A stretch of 64,000 bases of DNA from Trematomus loennbergii (taxonomy: Eukaryota; Chordata; Actinopteri; Perciformes; Nototheniidae), in the NCBI GenBank assembly GCA_012861695.1, contig JAAOOA010000189.1, forward strand, positions 354,501 to 418,500, in the 5' to 3' direction. Shown here one piece after another: positions 23,361 to 34,599 of this stretch; position 1 is the first letter of the stretch; the number at the start of each line of letters is the position of its first letter. The translations under genes and the position numbers were made by a program. Under the pieces are notes generated by a model that saw nothing but the letters and a program-made list of their open reading frames with translations, was not told where the DNA came from and did no database searches.

Positions 23361-25432
23361 GGCGCGTTCACACCGCAGTACTTTCCCCACTTTAGTTCTG
23401 ATATAGTTCCGAAATGTCGCGTTCACACCAAAAAGAGCCGGAACTAAAATGAGTTAATCAGAACCTTTTTTACCCCCTTGTTCGTCCCTGCTAGAGAGCA
23501 GGTACTTTCGTGTGAGAAAAAGGTTCCTATGTCTGATTGGCTGGGCGGAATGCAAACCACGCCCCGTAAAACTCCCAAAAGTTTTGTGAAGCCGCCATTT
23601 TATTGTCCCCGCATTAGCATTTTTTAAATTAGCATTAGCCCAGCGCGCAAAACGCAGAGAGACTAACTTATGGCAACACAAAAGAAAGCATGGGAGCGGT
23701 GGAGATGAGGAGGTGTCGGCGTTCTGGCGATTTACTCGGAAGGCTTCAGTAGAAGCAGCTGGGAGTCCCAGCCCTTACGCAAAGAAAATATATTTCCCCA
23801 TATATTAACTGTCAATATATTGCATTATTTTGTTTCTGATTTACTGGTTAATTGAAAAGATTTAATAAAGGAAATCTTGCTGTTGGCTACACCAACTGAT
23901 ACTGATTAATAATCAACATGAAAAACATATTTATTCATATCTACAAATATATTGAAGATATATAGAATAATATATTGTGTTAATATATTACAATATATTG
24001 ATATATAGAATAATATATTGTGTTTATATTGCAATATATGGGATAATACATCAGTAATTGCCGCTTTCCATATATTGAGTAATATATGTAAATATATATA
24101 ATATATTGGTTGTGTATATATGTGAACATACATTTACTATATATTAACATTTATATGGGGACATGTATGTACTCTATATTCAGATTTATATGGGGACATG
24201 TATGTAGTATATATTCACAATTATATGGGGACATGTACTATATATTCACAATTATATGGGGACATGTATGTACTATATATTCACAATTATATGGGGACAT
24301 GTACTATATATATTCACAAATATATGGGGACATGTATGTACTATATATTCAGATTTATATGGGGACATGTATGTAGTATATATTCACAATTATATGGGGA
24401 CATGTACTATATATATTCACAATTATATGGGGACATGTATGCGCTATATATTCACAATTATATGGGGACATGTATGCACTATATATTCAGATTTATAAAA
24501 GACCATGTACGTACCATATATTCTGAACATGAGTGCAATATATGTTCACAATGAGGAGAAATGCATGTTCTGATAAAAAAATCTTTCATTTCATTTCAAA
24601 CCTTTATTATGCAGGTGAATCCCATTGAGATCATTGATGTCTTTTTCAAGGGTGACCTGCTGCAAGTAGGTTCCACATGAATACATATAAACATAACAGA
24701 AAAACAAAAAGGACATCATACAGCATATTTACAGTGACTACAGTTTACATAGCTAGTAAAATGTACAGGTTCCAACAGTTTCCGATTGGATAGCATCTAT
24801 CCTTGCTTTAAAAACATTTAGTGGAACCAAATTGCTCAGACTGTTCCAAGTTAGCGGAGCTGCGCATCTAAAAGCTATCTTCCCTAAGACAGTCCTAGCA
24901 GTTGGCACATTTAATAAAACCACAGCATTCGATCTCAGGCAGTAGCCACTTACAATTCGCCGTGAGATCAGGGAGCAGATGTAGGATGGAAGTTTCCCTA
25001 ACATGGCTTTGTATATAAAAATGTACCAGTGACTGAGCCTCCGTACAGTTAGCAAACCTGCCCTTGCATACAGGGTACAGTGATGGGTTAATGCTTTACA
25101 GTTTGTCACAAATCTCAGTGCACTGTGATAGGCGGCATCTAACTTGATCAGGACAGGTGCATTCATATAGATCAGATCACCATAGTCCAGTACAGGTAAA
25201 AAGGTCACAGTGACTAGCCTTTTCCTGGCCTCGAGCGAGAAACAGGACTTGTTCCTGTAAAAGAAACCTAGCCTAACCCTCAGTTTTTTAAGCAGGTTAT
25301 TGACATGAAGTTTAAAAGTGAGACAATCATCAAGCCAGATACCAAGGTATTTCTACTAACCAGAACTAAAGAGTTCTCATGAACTAAGTTCTGATGAACC
25401 TTTTGGGAAAAGTACTGCGGTGTGAAAGCGCC
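23361..25432. mobile_element. Terminal-repeat DNA element inside PB, 2.07 kb
   Basis: Ends GGCGCGTTCACACCGCAGTA and TACTGCGGTGTGAAAGCGCC are inverted repeats. The uninterrupted PB sequence (AGAATCAATATAGATG in other copies) confirms insertion here with an AT-like short duplication. Another copy of this family lies at 50250-51372. Most of the interior is an L2-linked insertion. No transposase was found. Confidence 0.75.
23772..25355 (-). mobile_element. L2 fragment with downstream minisatellite, copy 2
   Basis: Begins at the same base (CCCTTACGCAAAG) as 18213. About 10 TATATGGGGACATGTA units lie at 24148-24500. The L2 3' end is at about 24585, and coding (FLPVLDYGDLIYMNAP, RCAAPLTWNSLSNLVPL) runs to about 25355. 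It extends further 5' than copy 1. Confidence 0.8.
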
Positions 25433-27136
25433 TCATATAGATGTTTTTATTTTAAAGTAAATTCAGATTGAACAAAGTAAAAAAATGTAAATTATAGTGT
25501 CCGTCCAAAAACAAAACATTACTTATAGTGAAAACCACCCTTGAATGATGGGATGGTAGACTAAAAGCTTTAGGAATCCAAAGTACAACATATAAGTACC
25601 CTGTATCAAGATTGATGCAAAACAAGTGACATTTGACCTTTTTAGAGAGGTTTAGCAAAAAAACGACCTCTGGGGTCATTTGGGTGGATTTGCCGTTTCT
25701 CTGGAACCCATCGGTCAATTTTGGTGATTGCCATCTCTTTTGAACCGTTAGGGAAATTAAGTCATAAGAAATATTTGTACAGGCTTTAGACAAAGACTAC
25801 ATTTTAAGAAAGGAGAATAATTAAAAATGTGTGGATTGTTTTGTCAACCAGGGATAAAGGTTGTAGAATTTATTCACTTTTTCACAATTTTTCTCCTTAA
25901 TGACCCGAAAAAAAGGAGTTGAATCTTAGAAAATGAAGTCAAAGCCTAACTGGGATTTATTCGATTACCTGCTTATAAATATGTACAATTAGCGAGAGCA
26001 TTTAAAAGGTCAAATGTCACTTGTTTTGCATCAATCTTGATACAGGGTACTGATTACATGTTATAGTTTGGATTCCCAAAAAAATGACATTCCCACAACA
26101 AATGACCATATCTTCACTTCTAAAAGGGGTACATTCATAATCTTTTTCTCAAAGCAATGATACATCTGTGAGTTGGACGTCCAAAATAAAATAATTACTT
26201 ATAGTGAAAACCACCCTTGCATGATGGGATAGTAGACTAAAAGCTTTAGGAATCCAAACTATAACATATAATAAGTACCCTGTATCAAGATTGATGCAAA
26301 ACAAGTGACATTTGACCTTTTTAGAGAGATTTGTAAAAAAAAAACACCTCTGGGGTCATTTGGTGCATTTTCCATATCTCTGGAACCCATCGGTCGATTT
26401 GGATGATTGACATCTCTTTTTAACCGTTAGAGCCAATAGAATCGAGGGGAAGTTCCTAAAACCCATCTAAACATTGCCCATTGGTGAATGAGTGATGCGT
26501 AGCCAGAATGCCCCGGAACCGAAGCTGCGATACACTCTGGTGGCTATCATTAGCAGCTAATATGAAATCTCCGTTTTTGACATAAAAATGGAATGATGGA
26601 TTATCAGTAATCATTTCAAAGTGACAGACACATTGGATTAACCTATGGATTAACCCTCAGCAGCGTCTTTATCGTTTTAATGCCATTGAACACGACTTTT
26701 GATCAGAATAACAGCTAAGGTGAGAGGATCTCCCGTGAATGCTCCGTGAAGCTACTGTTGTGATGTCTGTGTTTGCTTCCCCTGCCGCGAGTTCTGATCG
26801 CTCAGCGATGATCCTGATATTTCTGGAATCTGTGGAATCTCAGTTTACTAATCGCTGGATTGGATGTGCAGTTACGATAAGTAATAAGGGTATTTATACC
26901 GTGAGTTCTGTGCTAAGTGCGTTAGCATTTTTTCGCTCAGGCTAATTTAGACGCTTCTTGTGAGACTTGTGCTTTGTTTCGGTGAAAATGGTTAATATCT
27001 TCAGTTAGCTGAGTTTCTAACCGTTAAGTGAGTATGAAACATTCATAGGTTTTTAAATATTAAGAAGCCCTGAGACACAGTTTCGTGAAAAAACTACCCG
27101 CCAGACCCGGATTAGGGTCCTCTCGGGTTTAACAGG

Positions 27137-27581
27137 TTAAATGCTCTCGCTAATTGTACATATTTAAAAGCAGGTAAACGAATAAATCCCAGTTAGGCTT
27201 TGACTTCATTTTCTAAGATTCAACTCCTTTTTTTCGGGTCATTAAAGAGCAACTTGCAGGGTTTTTTTTACTACATTTATTCTTAACCTTGCCTGAAACT
27301 ACAATTAAAAAAGTTAATGCAGGATTTGATATGTTTTGCGAGACATAAGGGCAGGAATTCAGAGGGAAAGGAGCCGTTTTGAGCTCTGCTTCTAAAACTG
27401 CTTTTTTTTTTAACGTCATACGTCAAACGCGTCATATTACGTCACATGGGGGAGCAACTTTCTCGGACTCCTTCTCTGCCCAATCCGCTAGTAGTTTGTA
27501 GTTGAGTTGGTTTGAGCGGTTGTGATTTAGTGAGCTGGTATTTTTTCGGTAATTTTACATTGCATTTCACCATTTGTAATC
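27137..27581 (+). other. THAP upstream region, duplicated from 1021-1953
   Basis: Matches copy 1 without the 487-bp MITE. Contains the empty TTAA site at 27283-27286 and a CGTCATATTACGTCACATGG stretch with CRE-like TACGTCA motifs about 140 bp before the THAP ATG. A promoter role is inference. Confidence 0.5.
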
Positions 27582-27661
27582 ATGGTGAGCTATTGTGTTT
27601 GTGCAGGTTGCACAAACTCCAGCCTGTCAGGGCATCGAGTCCACAGTTTCCCTAACAGGAA
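27582..27661 (+). pseudogene. THAP-domain N-terminal fragment, copy 2
   Basis: Same MVSYCVCAGCTNSS start as 1954. The frame is cut after HSFPNRK by a LINE fragment at 27662. The first zinc ligand pair is intact. The rest of the domain is not found downstream. Confidence 0.6.
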
Positions 27662-27916
27662 AGTTAAAGTTAAAGCCTTTTATTGTCATTGTACACAGAG
27701 TACAACGAGATTCAGAGTGCAACTCTGTCCCGGTGTGCAAAAAATACAAACACATAAAGAACACTAAAAAACACGGCCATAGGACAGACACCATAAACAA
27801 TCATACGGGGGAATAAATAGTTAAAAATATTGATGTAAAAATAGTATATAAAGTGTGTGTATGTGTGAGACTGGTTACGGTTATTGCATTATGTGTGGTG
27901 GTTAAGCAGCCTGACA
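27662..27916 (-). mobile_element. LINE 3' fragment inserted in the THAP exon
   Basis: TTAAAGTTAAAGCC followed by TTTATTGTCATTGTACAC is a common fish LINE 3' terminus. The paralogous locus at about 2030 lacks it (AACAGGAAAAGGACCGG). It is about 255 bp, with no coding. Confidence 0.65.
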
Positions 27917-28384
27917 GGACCGGAGCTAGCTTTGTTCCTGGGTGCGTTGTGCGAGGTGTATCCACCTCCCTGCAGCACATACTCTCCACAGCTGAAGCCT
28001 ATCAAACAAACGCTTATCAGGAAACCGTATTACCTCTCTCTCCCCCAGGGTAGAGATGGGCGAGTCCTGATTCATCCGGATCATTAACCCGGATCCTAGA
28101 AATGAGCTGGTCGTGACGAGTCTCCCCTCTCCATTAACCCGAGTCCTTGAGTCCCACACTTGGTGTGACGTACAAATTAAAACTATAAATTGCGTCACTC
28201 GCTACTCTCTTTATAACATGTAAAATCACATTACAACGTACCCCAGTCCATCTGCCTACCCTTTAGCAAGTATACAGGATAGCTGCCTGCCAGAAGTGAT
28301 GTTTGGCTCAGGGGAGGGGATCAGTGAAACTTCCTGCAGACTCGTGGGGACTCAGAGGAGCCGACGGCTCCTAACTGTAATAGT

Positions 28385-28750
28385 ATAGCAGATCCAGAGA
28401 TCCATACTCGTCATGTGCACGAGCATAGCCCCTCCTCCAGCACCCGGCTCCCACGCTATATTATGCACGAGTCAACAGCAGACTCGCAGATTCGCAAATC
28501 CTGACTCACTGTGCAACACACAGCAGAGCAGACTCGTGCGGACTCGGAGCCGTAACCATATAGCAGCAGATCCAGAGATCCAGCAGACTCGTCGTCATGC
28601 ACGAGTCAACAGCAGACTCAGATTCGCAAATCCTGACTCACTGTTCAACACACAGCGGATCAGACTCGTGCGGACTCAGAGCCGTATATAGCAGCAGATC
28701 CAGAGATCCAGCAGACCTCATGCACGAGTCAACAGCAGACTCAGATTTGC
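28385..28750 (+). repeat. Imperfect tandem repeat, about 130-bp unit
   Basis: Roughly three units sharing AGCAGATCCAGAGATCCA, ATGCACGAGTCAACAGCAGA and CAAATCCTGACTCACTGT. It is internal to the hAT element. Short ORFs follow the repeat and are not genes. Confidence 0.75.
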
Positions 28751-28839
28751 CAAATCGCAAATAACCCTTTTTTTGTGATCAACATTTTTTATTAAAGCAA
28801 AATACACTGTGTAGCGGAGGTTAATAAAACGTCAGTTTA

Positions 28840-29095
28840 ATAGATAGATAGATAGATAGTACTTTATTGATCCCAAATTGGGAAATTGTTGTTGTTACAG
28901 CAGCATAAAAGGCATTTTACAATAAAACAAAACGACAAAATATACAAGAATAGAAAGAAAAATAAAATAAAATATAAAATATACATGTCGAAATAGAAAA
29001 TATACATGCAGATATTATAATATATATATAAACAAATATATATATATATATATTCAAAATATATGGAATAATAATATGCTCGTGAAATGCAACAA
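28840..29095 (-). mobile_element. LINE/SINE 3' tail with (TAGA)n
   Basis: (TAGA)n followed by TACTTTATTGATCCCAAATT, a widespread fish retroposon terminus read on the minus strand. It is nested inside the hAT element. The right part is AT-rich. Confidence 0.55.
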
Positions 29096-29240
29096 CTTTT
29101 CAGTTTCACCGATAGGATTTCTACGGTCTTGGTGATGCTGACTCATATGACTCAAATGACTCGTATGATCCGGATCTCTTCAATGACTGACTCAGAAGAC
29201 CCTGAGTCCGTAAAAGGATCCGGATTTGCCATCTCTACCC

Positions 29241-29465
29241 CAGGGAAGGATCTACGGGGGGGCAAGGGGGGGCAGTTGCACTGTAGAGCCTTGCCCCCCC
29301 AGCTGCCCCCCTACTTTTGTGTCCCTAAAACTGTACTTGTAGAACAAACCTACACTATGTCCACAAGATTTTCAAGCAACGAAACAAGCAGTCGGCCAAC
29401 ATTAATTAAAAGTGAATCATTTTAAATATCATTTTAGGCCCGTTAAAAACGTAGCTACGGCCCTG
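29241..29465. mobile_element. Short hAT-like element, second copy
   Basis: Counterpart of 2159-2390, with the left terminus partly consumed in the CCCCAGGG target of the hAT insertion. The right end is GTAGCTACGGCCCTG. Confidence 0.5.
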
Positions 29466-29915
29466 CATTAAACTGCGGAGCGGCGTTCACAGACCGCGGC
29501 TCACACCGCTGCAGAGAGACCGAGCTGTCCCCATCTGAAGGTGGATCAGATTCCCCTTGGAGCGTTTCCCCTTCGACTAGTTTTGCTTTTACTAAAGACC
29601 AGAGCTTGAAACAAAATATTAATAAAACGCTGCTGTTTGAATCGATAGCGTTAAACAGACGGTCGCTGTTTGGGACGTTACGTTACAAAATACTACACAG
29701 ACAGCGCTACCTGGGAGATCGATCACTTTTATTTGCTAAACTATGCGGTACTATTAAATCCACGTAAATTACACATCACAGCCATGAGGCCAGATCAATT
29801 AAACCAGGATGCATCCTTTACCGTCAACCTGGGTCTAAACACAGCTGCCTGTGTGCGTTTGATAAATACTTTCTGATTTCATATTTATTATATATGCTAC
29901 TTATTAGCTACATGG
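29466..29915. other. Unassigned segment, second copy of 2391-2842
   Basis: Nearly identical to copy 1. No gene recognised. Confidence 0.5.
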
Positions 29916-29923
29916 CCCTAACG

Positions 29924-30846
29924 CAGGGCGTTGGCCAACTTGAGGCCCCACGCAAAGTTATATGATGAGTAGGGTTGGGAACCGAAACTCGGTTCCAGAT
30001 GAGAACCGATAAGAAAATGCCGGGTACCGGGTACCCATAAAATACACAATTTCGGTTCTGCTTAATGGTTCCTAAACGCGGTAGACCCTGTGTTCCACCG
30101 GGTCCGTCTGCGCCGCGGTGACCCGGTGGAATACAGGGTAAGGGCGTACTGGCCATCTGTGTGTTCTGGAGAATCACAGAACGGCCGGTCGTCAGCGGGC
30201 CGTTGACGGCCGGCTCGGTACGCTGACGGCCGGCACCGCCCTTCATTTTTTTAAACGGCATCATGTAAGTTGCGCTGACAGGCGACAGAGGTCCACAGAC
30301 GGTCCCGTAGACAGTTCACGAGCTCAGTCACTTCATAACACCAAAGATGGATGGCGGTAAACGCTCTAAAGTGAGGCTAAACACTAATACAGAAAAAGAC
30401 AAGGCACAGTGTAATGCCTGTTAATAGCTTGCCACAGGCATAGCTCAGTTCACATAAAGCACAGCTAGTGTGCAATACATTTGTATTGCATGTATATCTT
30501 TTATTTGTAAAAATGTCAGTTAAAGCTTAAAAGAATAAAGGTATTTTTGTTATCTAAACGTTTGACCTCTTTCTTTTACAATTTTGGAATCGAAACGGGG
30601 AAGCGATAAGAACCGGAATCAATAAGAACCGGAATCGATAAGAACTGGAATCTGAATCGATAGATTTCAAACGATACCCATCCCTAATGATGAGGCCCTC
30701 TATTTAGCGAGCGTCAACGGGGGGGAGGGCACACTAATTGCGCCGCATAAGCGCATACGTGCGCATTTACATTTTGATGAGGCTCCCTCCGCCAGGTGAG
30801 GCCCCACGCAGTCTGCGTGATCGGCCTGTAGGGAGGGGCGGCCCTG
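29924..30846. mobile_element. Outer hAT element of a nested pair
   Basis: Perfect 8-bp duplications CCCTAACG lie at 29916-29923 and 30847-30854. The ends are CAGGGCGTTGGCC and GGGCGGCCCTG. Removing the inner element leaves only about 200 bp, so this is a very short MITE-like hAT. Confidence 0.85.
29970..30686. mobile_element. Inner hAT element, 717 bp
   Basis: Perfect 8-bp duplications ATGATGAG lie at 29962-29969 and 30687-30694. The ends are TAGGGTTGGGAACCG and CGATACCCATCCCTA. The interior has a short inverted pair (GTTCCACCGGGTCCGTC ... GACCCGGTGGAATAC) resembling the termini of the Harbinger-like MITE at 50633. No transposase. Confidence 0.9.
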
Positions 30847-30928
30847 CCCTAACGTGTAAACTTATACACACATTTGTACCAGTGCTTTTCACAAGTAGAC
30901 TCTTGCAGGCCAGAGGAGCTGGAGTGAG

Positions 30929-30930
30929 TC

Positions 30931-30976
<46 letters not shown>
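30929..30976 (+). repeat. (CAA)n microsatellite
   Basis: About 15 CAA units directly before the acidic exon at 31032. It would encode poly-Gln in one frame, but that frame stops at 30992. Confidence 0.95.
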
Positions 30977-31031
30977 CAAAAGACATATCTGAAGTGATCA
31001 GGAAGAACAGAAAGAGGAAAGGAAAAGAGAG

Positions 31032-32416
31032 ATGAAGAGACCAGGAGGGTCAGAGCAGGAGGAAGAGGAGGAGATGAAGAGACCAGGAGGGTCAGAGCAG
31101 GAGGAAGAGGAGGAGATGAAGAGACCAGGAGGGTCAGAGCAGGAGGAAGAGGAGGATGAAGAGACCAGAGGCCTGTACTACGAAGCTAGATTTTCGCTTA
31201 GCCGGCTAAATTCAGGGAAATCTCGGGCTTTCCGGTCCTACGACGCTGGTTCTCTTTTTAGCAGGCTAGATTTCCATGGTAACTTATGCTGAGCGGCAAA
31301 CCTGCTCCGGAGCAGGTTAGGTGGCAGGCTAAGAGATCAACTCAGTGAAAGCACTGCCTGCTGACCAATCAGAGCTCCGTGTGCGGAGTTTAAAGCGATC
31401 AATTCATATGACAGGAGGAGAAAGGAAATACAGTTTAAACTGCCGTTGCAGGAAAGACGACCGGCCAAAATCAACTGACTGTGTGAACGTGAAAATTAAT
31501 AGAATATCCCCTCCCATCTTCAGAGCAATCTGACTATTATAACATTAGCGTTAAGAAAGCTTACTTAAATATCTGCCTCGACATAAGTAACCGGATCAGA
31601 GTAACATTAAGTACAGTCCGCGGCACTGTGAGTGCAGACGTAGATGTGTCCCATTATCATTCATATCATATCACATCATAATGTATCATATATTTCCTTA
31701 TTTGAGTCAGCTTATTGAGCCGTATCTGGCCGTGCAACACTCATAGTGTCACATACTGTATGCAGAAGTATTATTTTAAGCAACACATTAAATTGACGAA
31801 ACACTCGAGTCAAATTCTCCTAATTAAAGTCAGATCCACTCATGTCTTGGACGGGGCAGTGATTTCATAAACCTGTTAATGTACGCATTCAAACACTTTT
31901 TCTTTTACCAGCTGTATTCACCTTGCAGGTGCAGCTATGTGGCTTTTATCCTGGGTAAAGTGTTTAAGTCATGGATGTTTAAAGTTTAACTTCCTCATAT
32001 TTGACTAATATTAAAGTTCACTTTTCATTCAGGAAGTATGACGCTGCGCTGTCAGTACGCTTCTCCGTGTTTGAGATTGGTCGAATGCTCCAAATACCAC
32101 CCCTTTCATGTGAACGCGCACCTAACTAGATAGGACACGGCGGCTTGAGCGATCCACTTGATATCCAGCGTCGTAGTACAGTTTAGCGCCAGCGCGTATG
32201 TTTTGGATTACGCCAACCGGCTAACTCCAACATATCCAGGTTAAATTGAACCAGCTTCGTAGTACAGGCCTCAGGAGGGTCAGAGCAGGAGGAAGAGGAG
32301 GAGATGAAGACATTAGTGAAGAAGAAGAAATGTATGTGAGGAATAAAGCTGAAGTGTCAGAAAGAGGGCCAGAGGCAGGGATCAGGAGGCAGAGGAGACT
32401 CCAGCTGGACCTCATG
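31032..32416 (+). pseudogene. Acidic repetitive first exon split by a transposon
   Basis: The ATG at 31032 opens a frame of 42-bp units reading MKRPGGSEQEEEEE (three units, the last one 2 bp shorter). A 1103-bp element interrupts it after 31168. Beyond the element the same frame continues at 32275 with an acidic DEDISEEEEMY and a basic RRQRRLQLDLM segment, then meets a GTATGTT donor at 32417. Element plus one 3-bp target copy equals 1106 bp, so excision would restore one open exon. The family is unknown to me; proximity to NLR-C leaders suggests an immune-gene N-terminus, but this is not shown. Confidence 0.5.
31169..32271. mobile_element. Terminal-repeat DNA transposon, 1103 bp, target CAG
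   Basis: Perfect 18-bp inverted ends AGGCCTGTACTACGAAGC and GCTTCGTAGTACAGGCCT, with CAG duplicated at 31166-31168 and 32272-32274. The host repeat unit GAGACCAGGAGGGTCAGAG defines the uninterrupted site. A 3-bp target fits PIF/Harbinger or ISL2EU-like families. No transposase. Confidence 0.85.
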
Positions 32417-32557
32417 GTATGTTCTTATTCTCCTCACATATTCCTTTACAGCAGCACAATCTAGCAGCTCTTAGTATTGACACATATGTATTGAAATTAT
32501 TGCTGCACAGGTCACCTTTAACTCTCTGAAGAGATGGGTGATGTAATTTGTGTACAA

Positions 32558-33539
32558 CCTGTTAAGCCCCAAGCCTGTTTTTCAGGTCTCAGGCTCGAAA
32601 ATGACATTCCCAGAACAAATGACCATATCTTCCCTTCTAAAAGGGGAAAATTAATAATCTTTTTTCTCAAAGTAATGATACACCTGTGAGTTGGATGTAG
32701 AAAAGTCAGAATCAATATAGATGTTTTTTATTTTAAAGAAAATTCAGATTGAACATAGTAAAAAACTGTAAATTCTTACCTCCGCCTAACAAAAAATCAT
32801 TACTTATAGTGAAAACCACCATTGAATGATGGGTTAGTAGCCTAAAAGCTTTAGGAATCAAAATTATAACATATAATAAGTACTCTGTATCAAGATTGAG
32901 GCAAAACAAGTGAAAATTGACCTTTTTAGAGATATTTAGGGAAAAAAATTCCAGGCGGAATAAGCTTTGGGCACATTTGGGCACATCTGGTTCCATCAGT
33001 ACCATTTGACCTTTTTCAGGTACCAGACTGTAAAAATCATTTTATAACATTGAATCATCACTATAGTTATTCATTCCATAAAAAAAAAAGAAAAAAAAAA
33101 AAAAGAAATTATTGTAAAATGTAACCTGCTAATTATTGTCATGGATTTGAAACTGATGTTGTTTATTTGCTATGTTCTGGCTGCTAGCTCAGTGAGTTCT
33201 GGCCGTGCAGTGATGAGACCTATGCCAATGGAATCTGTGGAATCTCAGCTTTCAGATGATGTGTAGTTTGTGCAGAAAGTATAATTATAAATGATAATTT
33301 TTGTGAGTTATGAGCAGAAATAGCATTAGTCCGTATTTACTAAGGGCTCATTGAAAGGCTTCTTGTGGGAATTATTATTATTATTTTTTTTTTTTTTCCT
33401 ATAGTCAGTTAGCTGAGTTTCTTCCCGTCAGCTGGGTGTGGAACATTCATAGTTTCATAAATGACACTTCAGAGATCACACTGGTGCTAGCAGATGTAGC
33501 ATTTTCGGACCCTTCGGCGGGTCCTTGGGGTTTAACAGG
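32558..33539 (+). mobile_element. PB TTAA element, near-complete
   Basis: Left end CCTGTTAAGCCCC at 32558, right end GGGGTTTAACAGG at 33539 with TTAA at 33540-33543. The left target reads ACAA, probably mutated. Non-coding. A short poly-A/GAAAA run is at 33079-33105. Confidence 0.8.
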
Positions 33540-33559
33540 TTAAGTATAACTAAGTACTT

Positions 33560-33980
33560 TTACTGTACTTACAGTAAACAGAGTTCGAGGGTATCACGAG
33601 TACTTTTCTGCTGTTTTATACGATATGTTAGTTTGTTTGTCTGAGTGAACACCTTGTTTCTCTTGTGCATTAAAAACACTTGTGTTAGGGCATGATTTAA
33701 CAATAAATAGGTTATATATATATATACAAAATACCACGTACTGTCCGCCCCCCCTTTGCCACCCCATGTCAAATGTTCTAGAACCGCCACTGTTTAGCAG
33801 CCAGGTATATATTGCACAGTTTTTAACGGCATATATATATATACAGGGTTGGGTGAAGTGTTTTGCCCAAAATACCAAAATGCCTCATCTGCACTTTTCC
33901 CCCTACAAATGAATTTTAATCAATACTTTTAGATGTAAATGGTTTATTGTATCATTACTATGGGTCTCTGAAACAATCAG
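33560..33980. other. Intergenic stretch with a hAT-like terminus
   Basis: CTAGAACCGCCACTG near 33777 is the reverse of a CAGTGGCGGTTCTAG terminus. Two (TA)n runs flank it at 33714-33725 and 33832-33843. No gene recognised. Confidence 0.4.
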
Positions 33981-34595
33981 ACTTTTACCACACTGTTATC
34001 AGACTTTTATCAGACTTTTAGCAGACTGTTATCATACTTTTAGCAGACTTTTAGCAGACTTTTAGCAGACTTTTAGCACTCTTTTCCCCGCTGAAACAAC
34101 TTTAAATCATCAGTGTCACTATTGTGGGGATGTAGGAATGTACCTGTGCCTGGTGTGGAGCCTCCCCGCACTTTAAATCAATTGATTTGCTTTTATTGAT
34201 CGTATTTTCTACTGTTAATGCACTGTGCTCATGTTGGGTGATGCGCTCCCTGGAGCCCTCCTGTGGAGAAACTTGGAACTTCACTTAAATCACTTGGTGC
34301 TTTTTAAGCCATTTAAAATAGTTTTCTCACTTTTAAAATACTTTCTGCCCTAGAAATTATTTTAATCAGTATTACCATTATTTAGGGGCTGCATGAACAC
34401 GTATTTGAGCATCCTGCACACTTTCCTTCTATTTAAAACACTTTTCAGTGAGGTGCTGCAGCCTGCTTCTCTCCTGTTTCTCTGCCCCTATTGAAAACAC
34501 TTTTCCTCCTTCCAACTTGCTAGAGGTGAAATCTCTATTGCAGCCCTGATTTTGGCACATCTTGTAAATTAGTTAAATGTAGCTTTGTGTTTTAT
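33981..34595 (+). repeat. (CAGACTTTTAG)n tandem and duplicated flank
   Basis: At least seven CAGACTTTTAG-like units at 33981-34080; the copy at 8388-8423 has fewer. The remainder matches 8424-8942. No coding signal. Confidence 0.75.
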
Positions 34596-34599
34596 TTAA

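Larger units (their letters stand above)
23203..27136 (+). mobile_element. Composite of PB TTAA elements with nested insertions
   Basis: The left terminus CCTGTTAACC follows TTAA at 23199-23202. The right terminus GTTTAACAGG is followed by TTAA at 27137-27140. The PB body is interrupted at 23361 by a 2.07-kb element and resumes at 25433. At about 25752-26078 it changes to flank repeat plus an inverted PB scrap. A further PB body runs 26079-27136. The sequences outside the two TTAA sites are reverse complements of each other, suggesting two PB copies fused by recombination. Confidence 0.7.
28051..29237. mobile_element. hAT non-autonomous element, 1187 bp
   Basis: It is flanked by perfect 8-bp duplications CCCCAGGG at 28043-28050 and 29238-29245. 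The ends are TAGAGATGGGCGAGTCC and GGATTTGCCATCTCTA. The duplicated locus near 2155-2162 has a single CCCCAGGG, the empty site. The interior holds a 130-bp tandem repeat and a LINE tail. No transposase. Confidence 0.92.

Noticed and set aside
30738..30992. Poly-Gln protein from the (CAA)n tract
   Set aside because: The frame stops at once after the repeat and has no conserved flanks.
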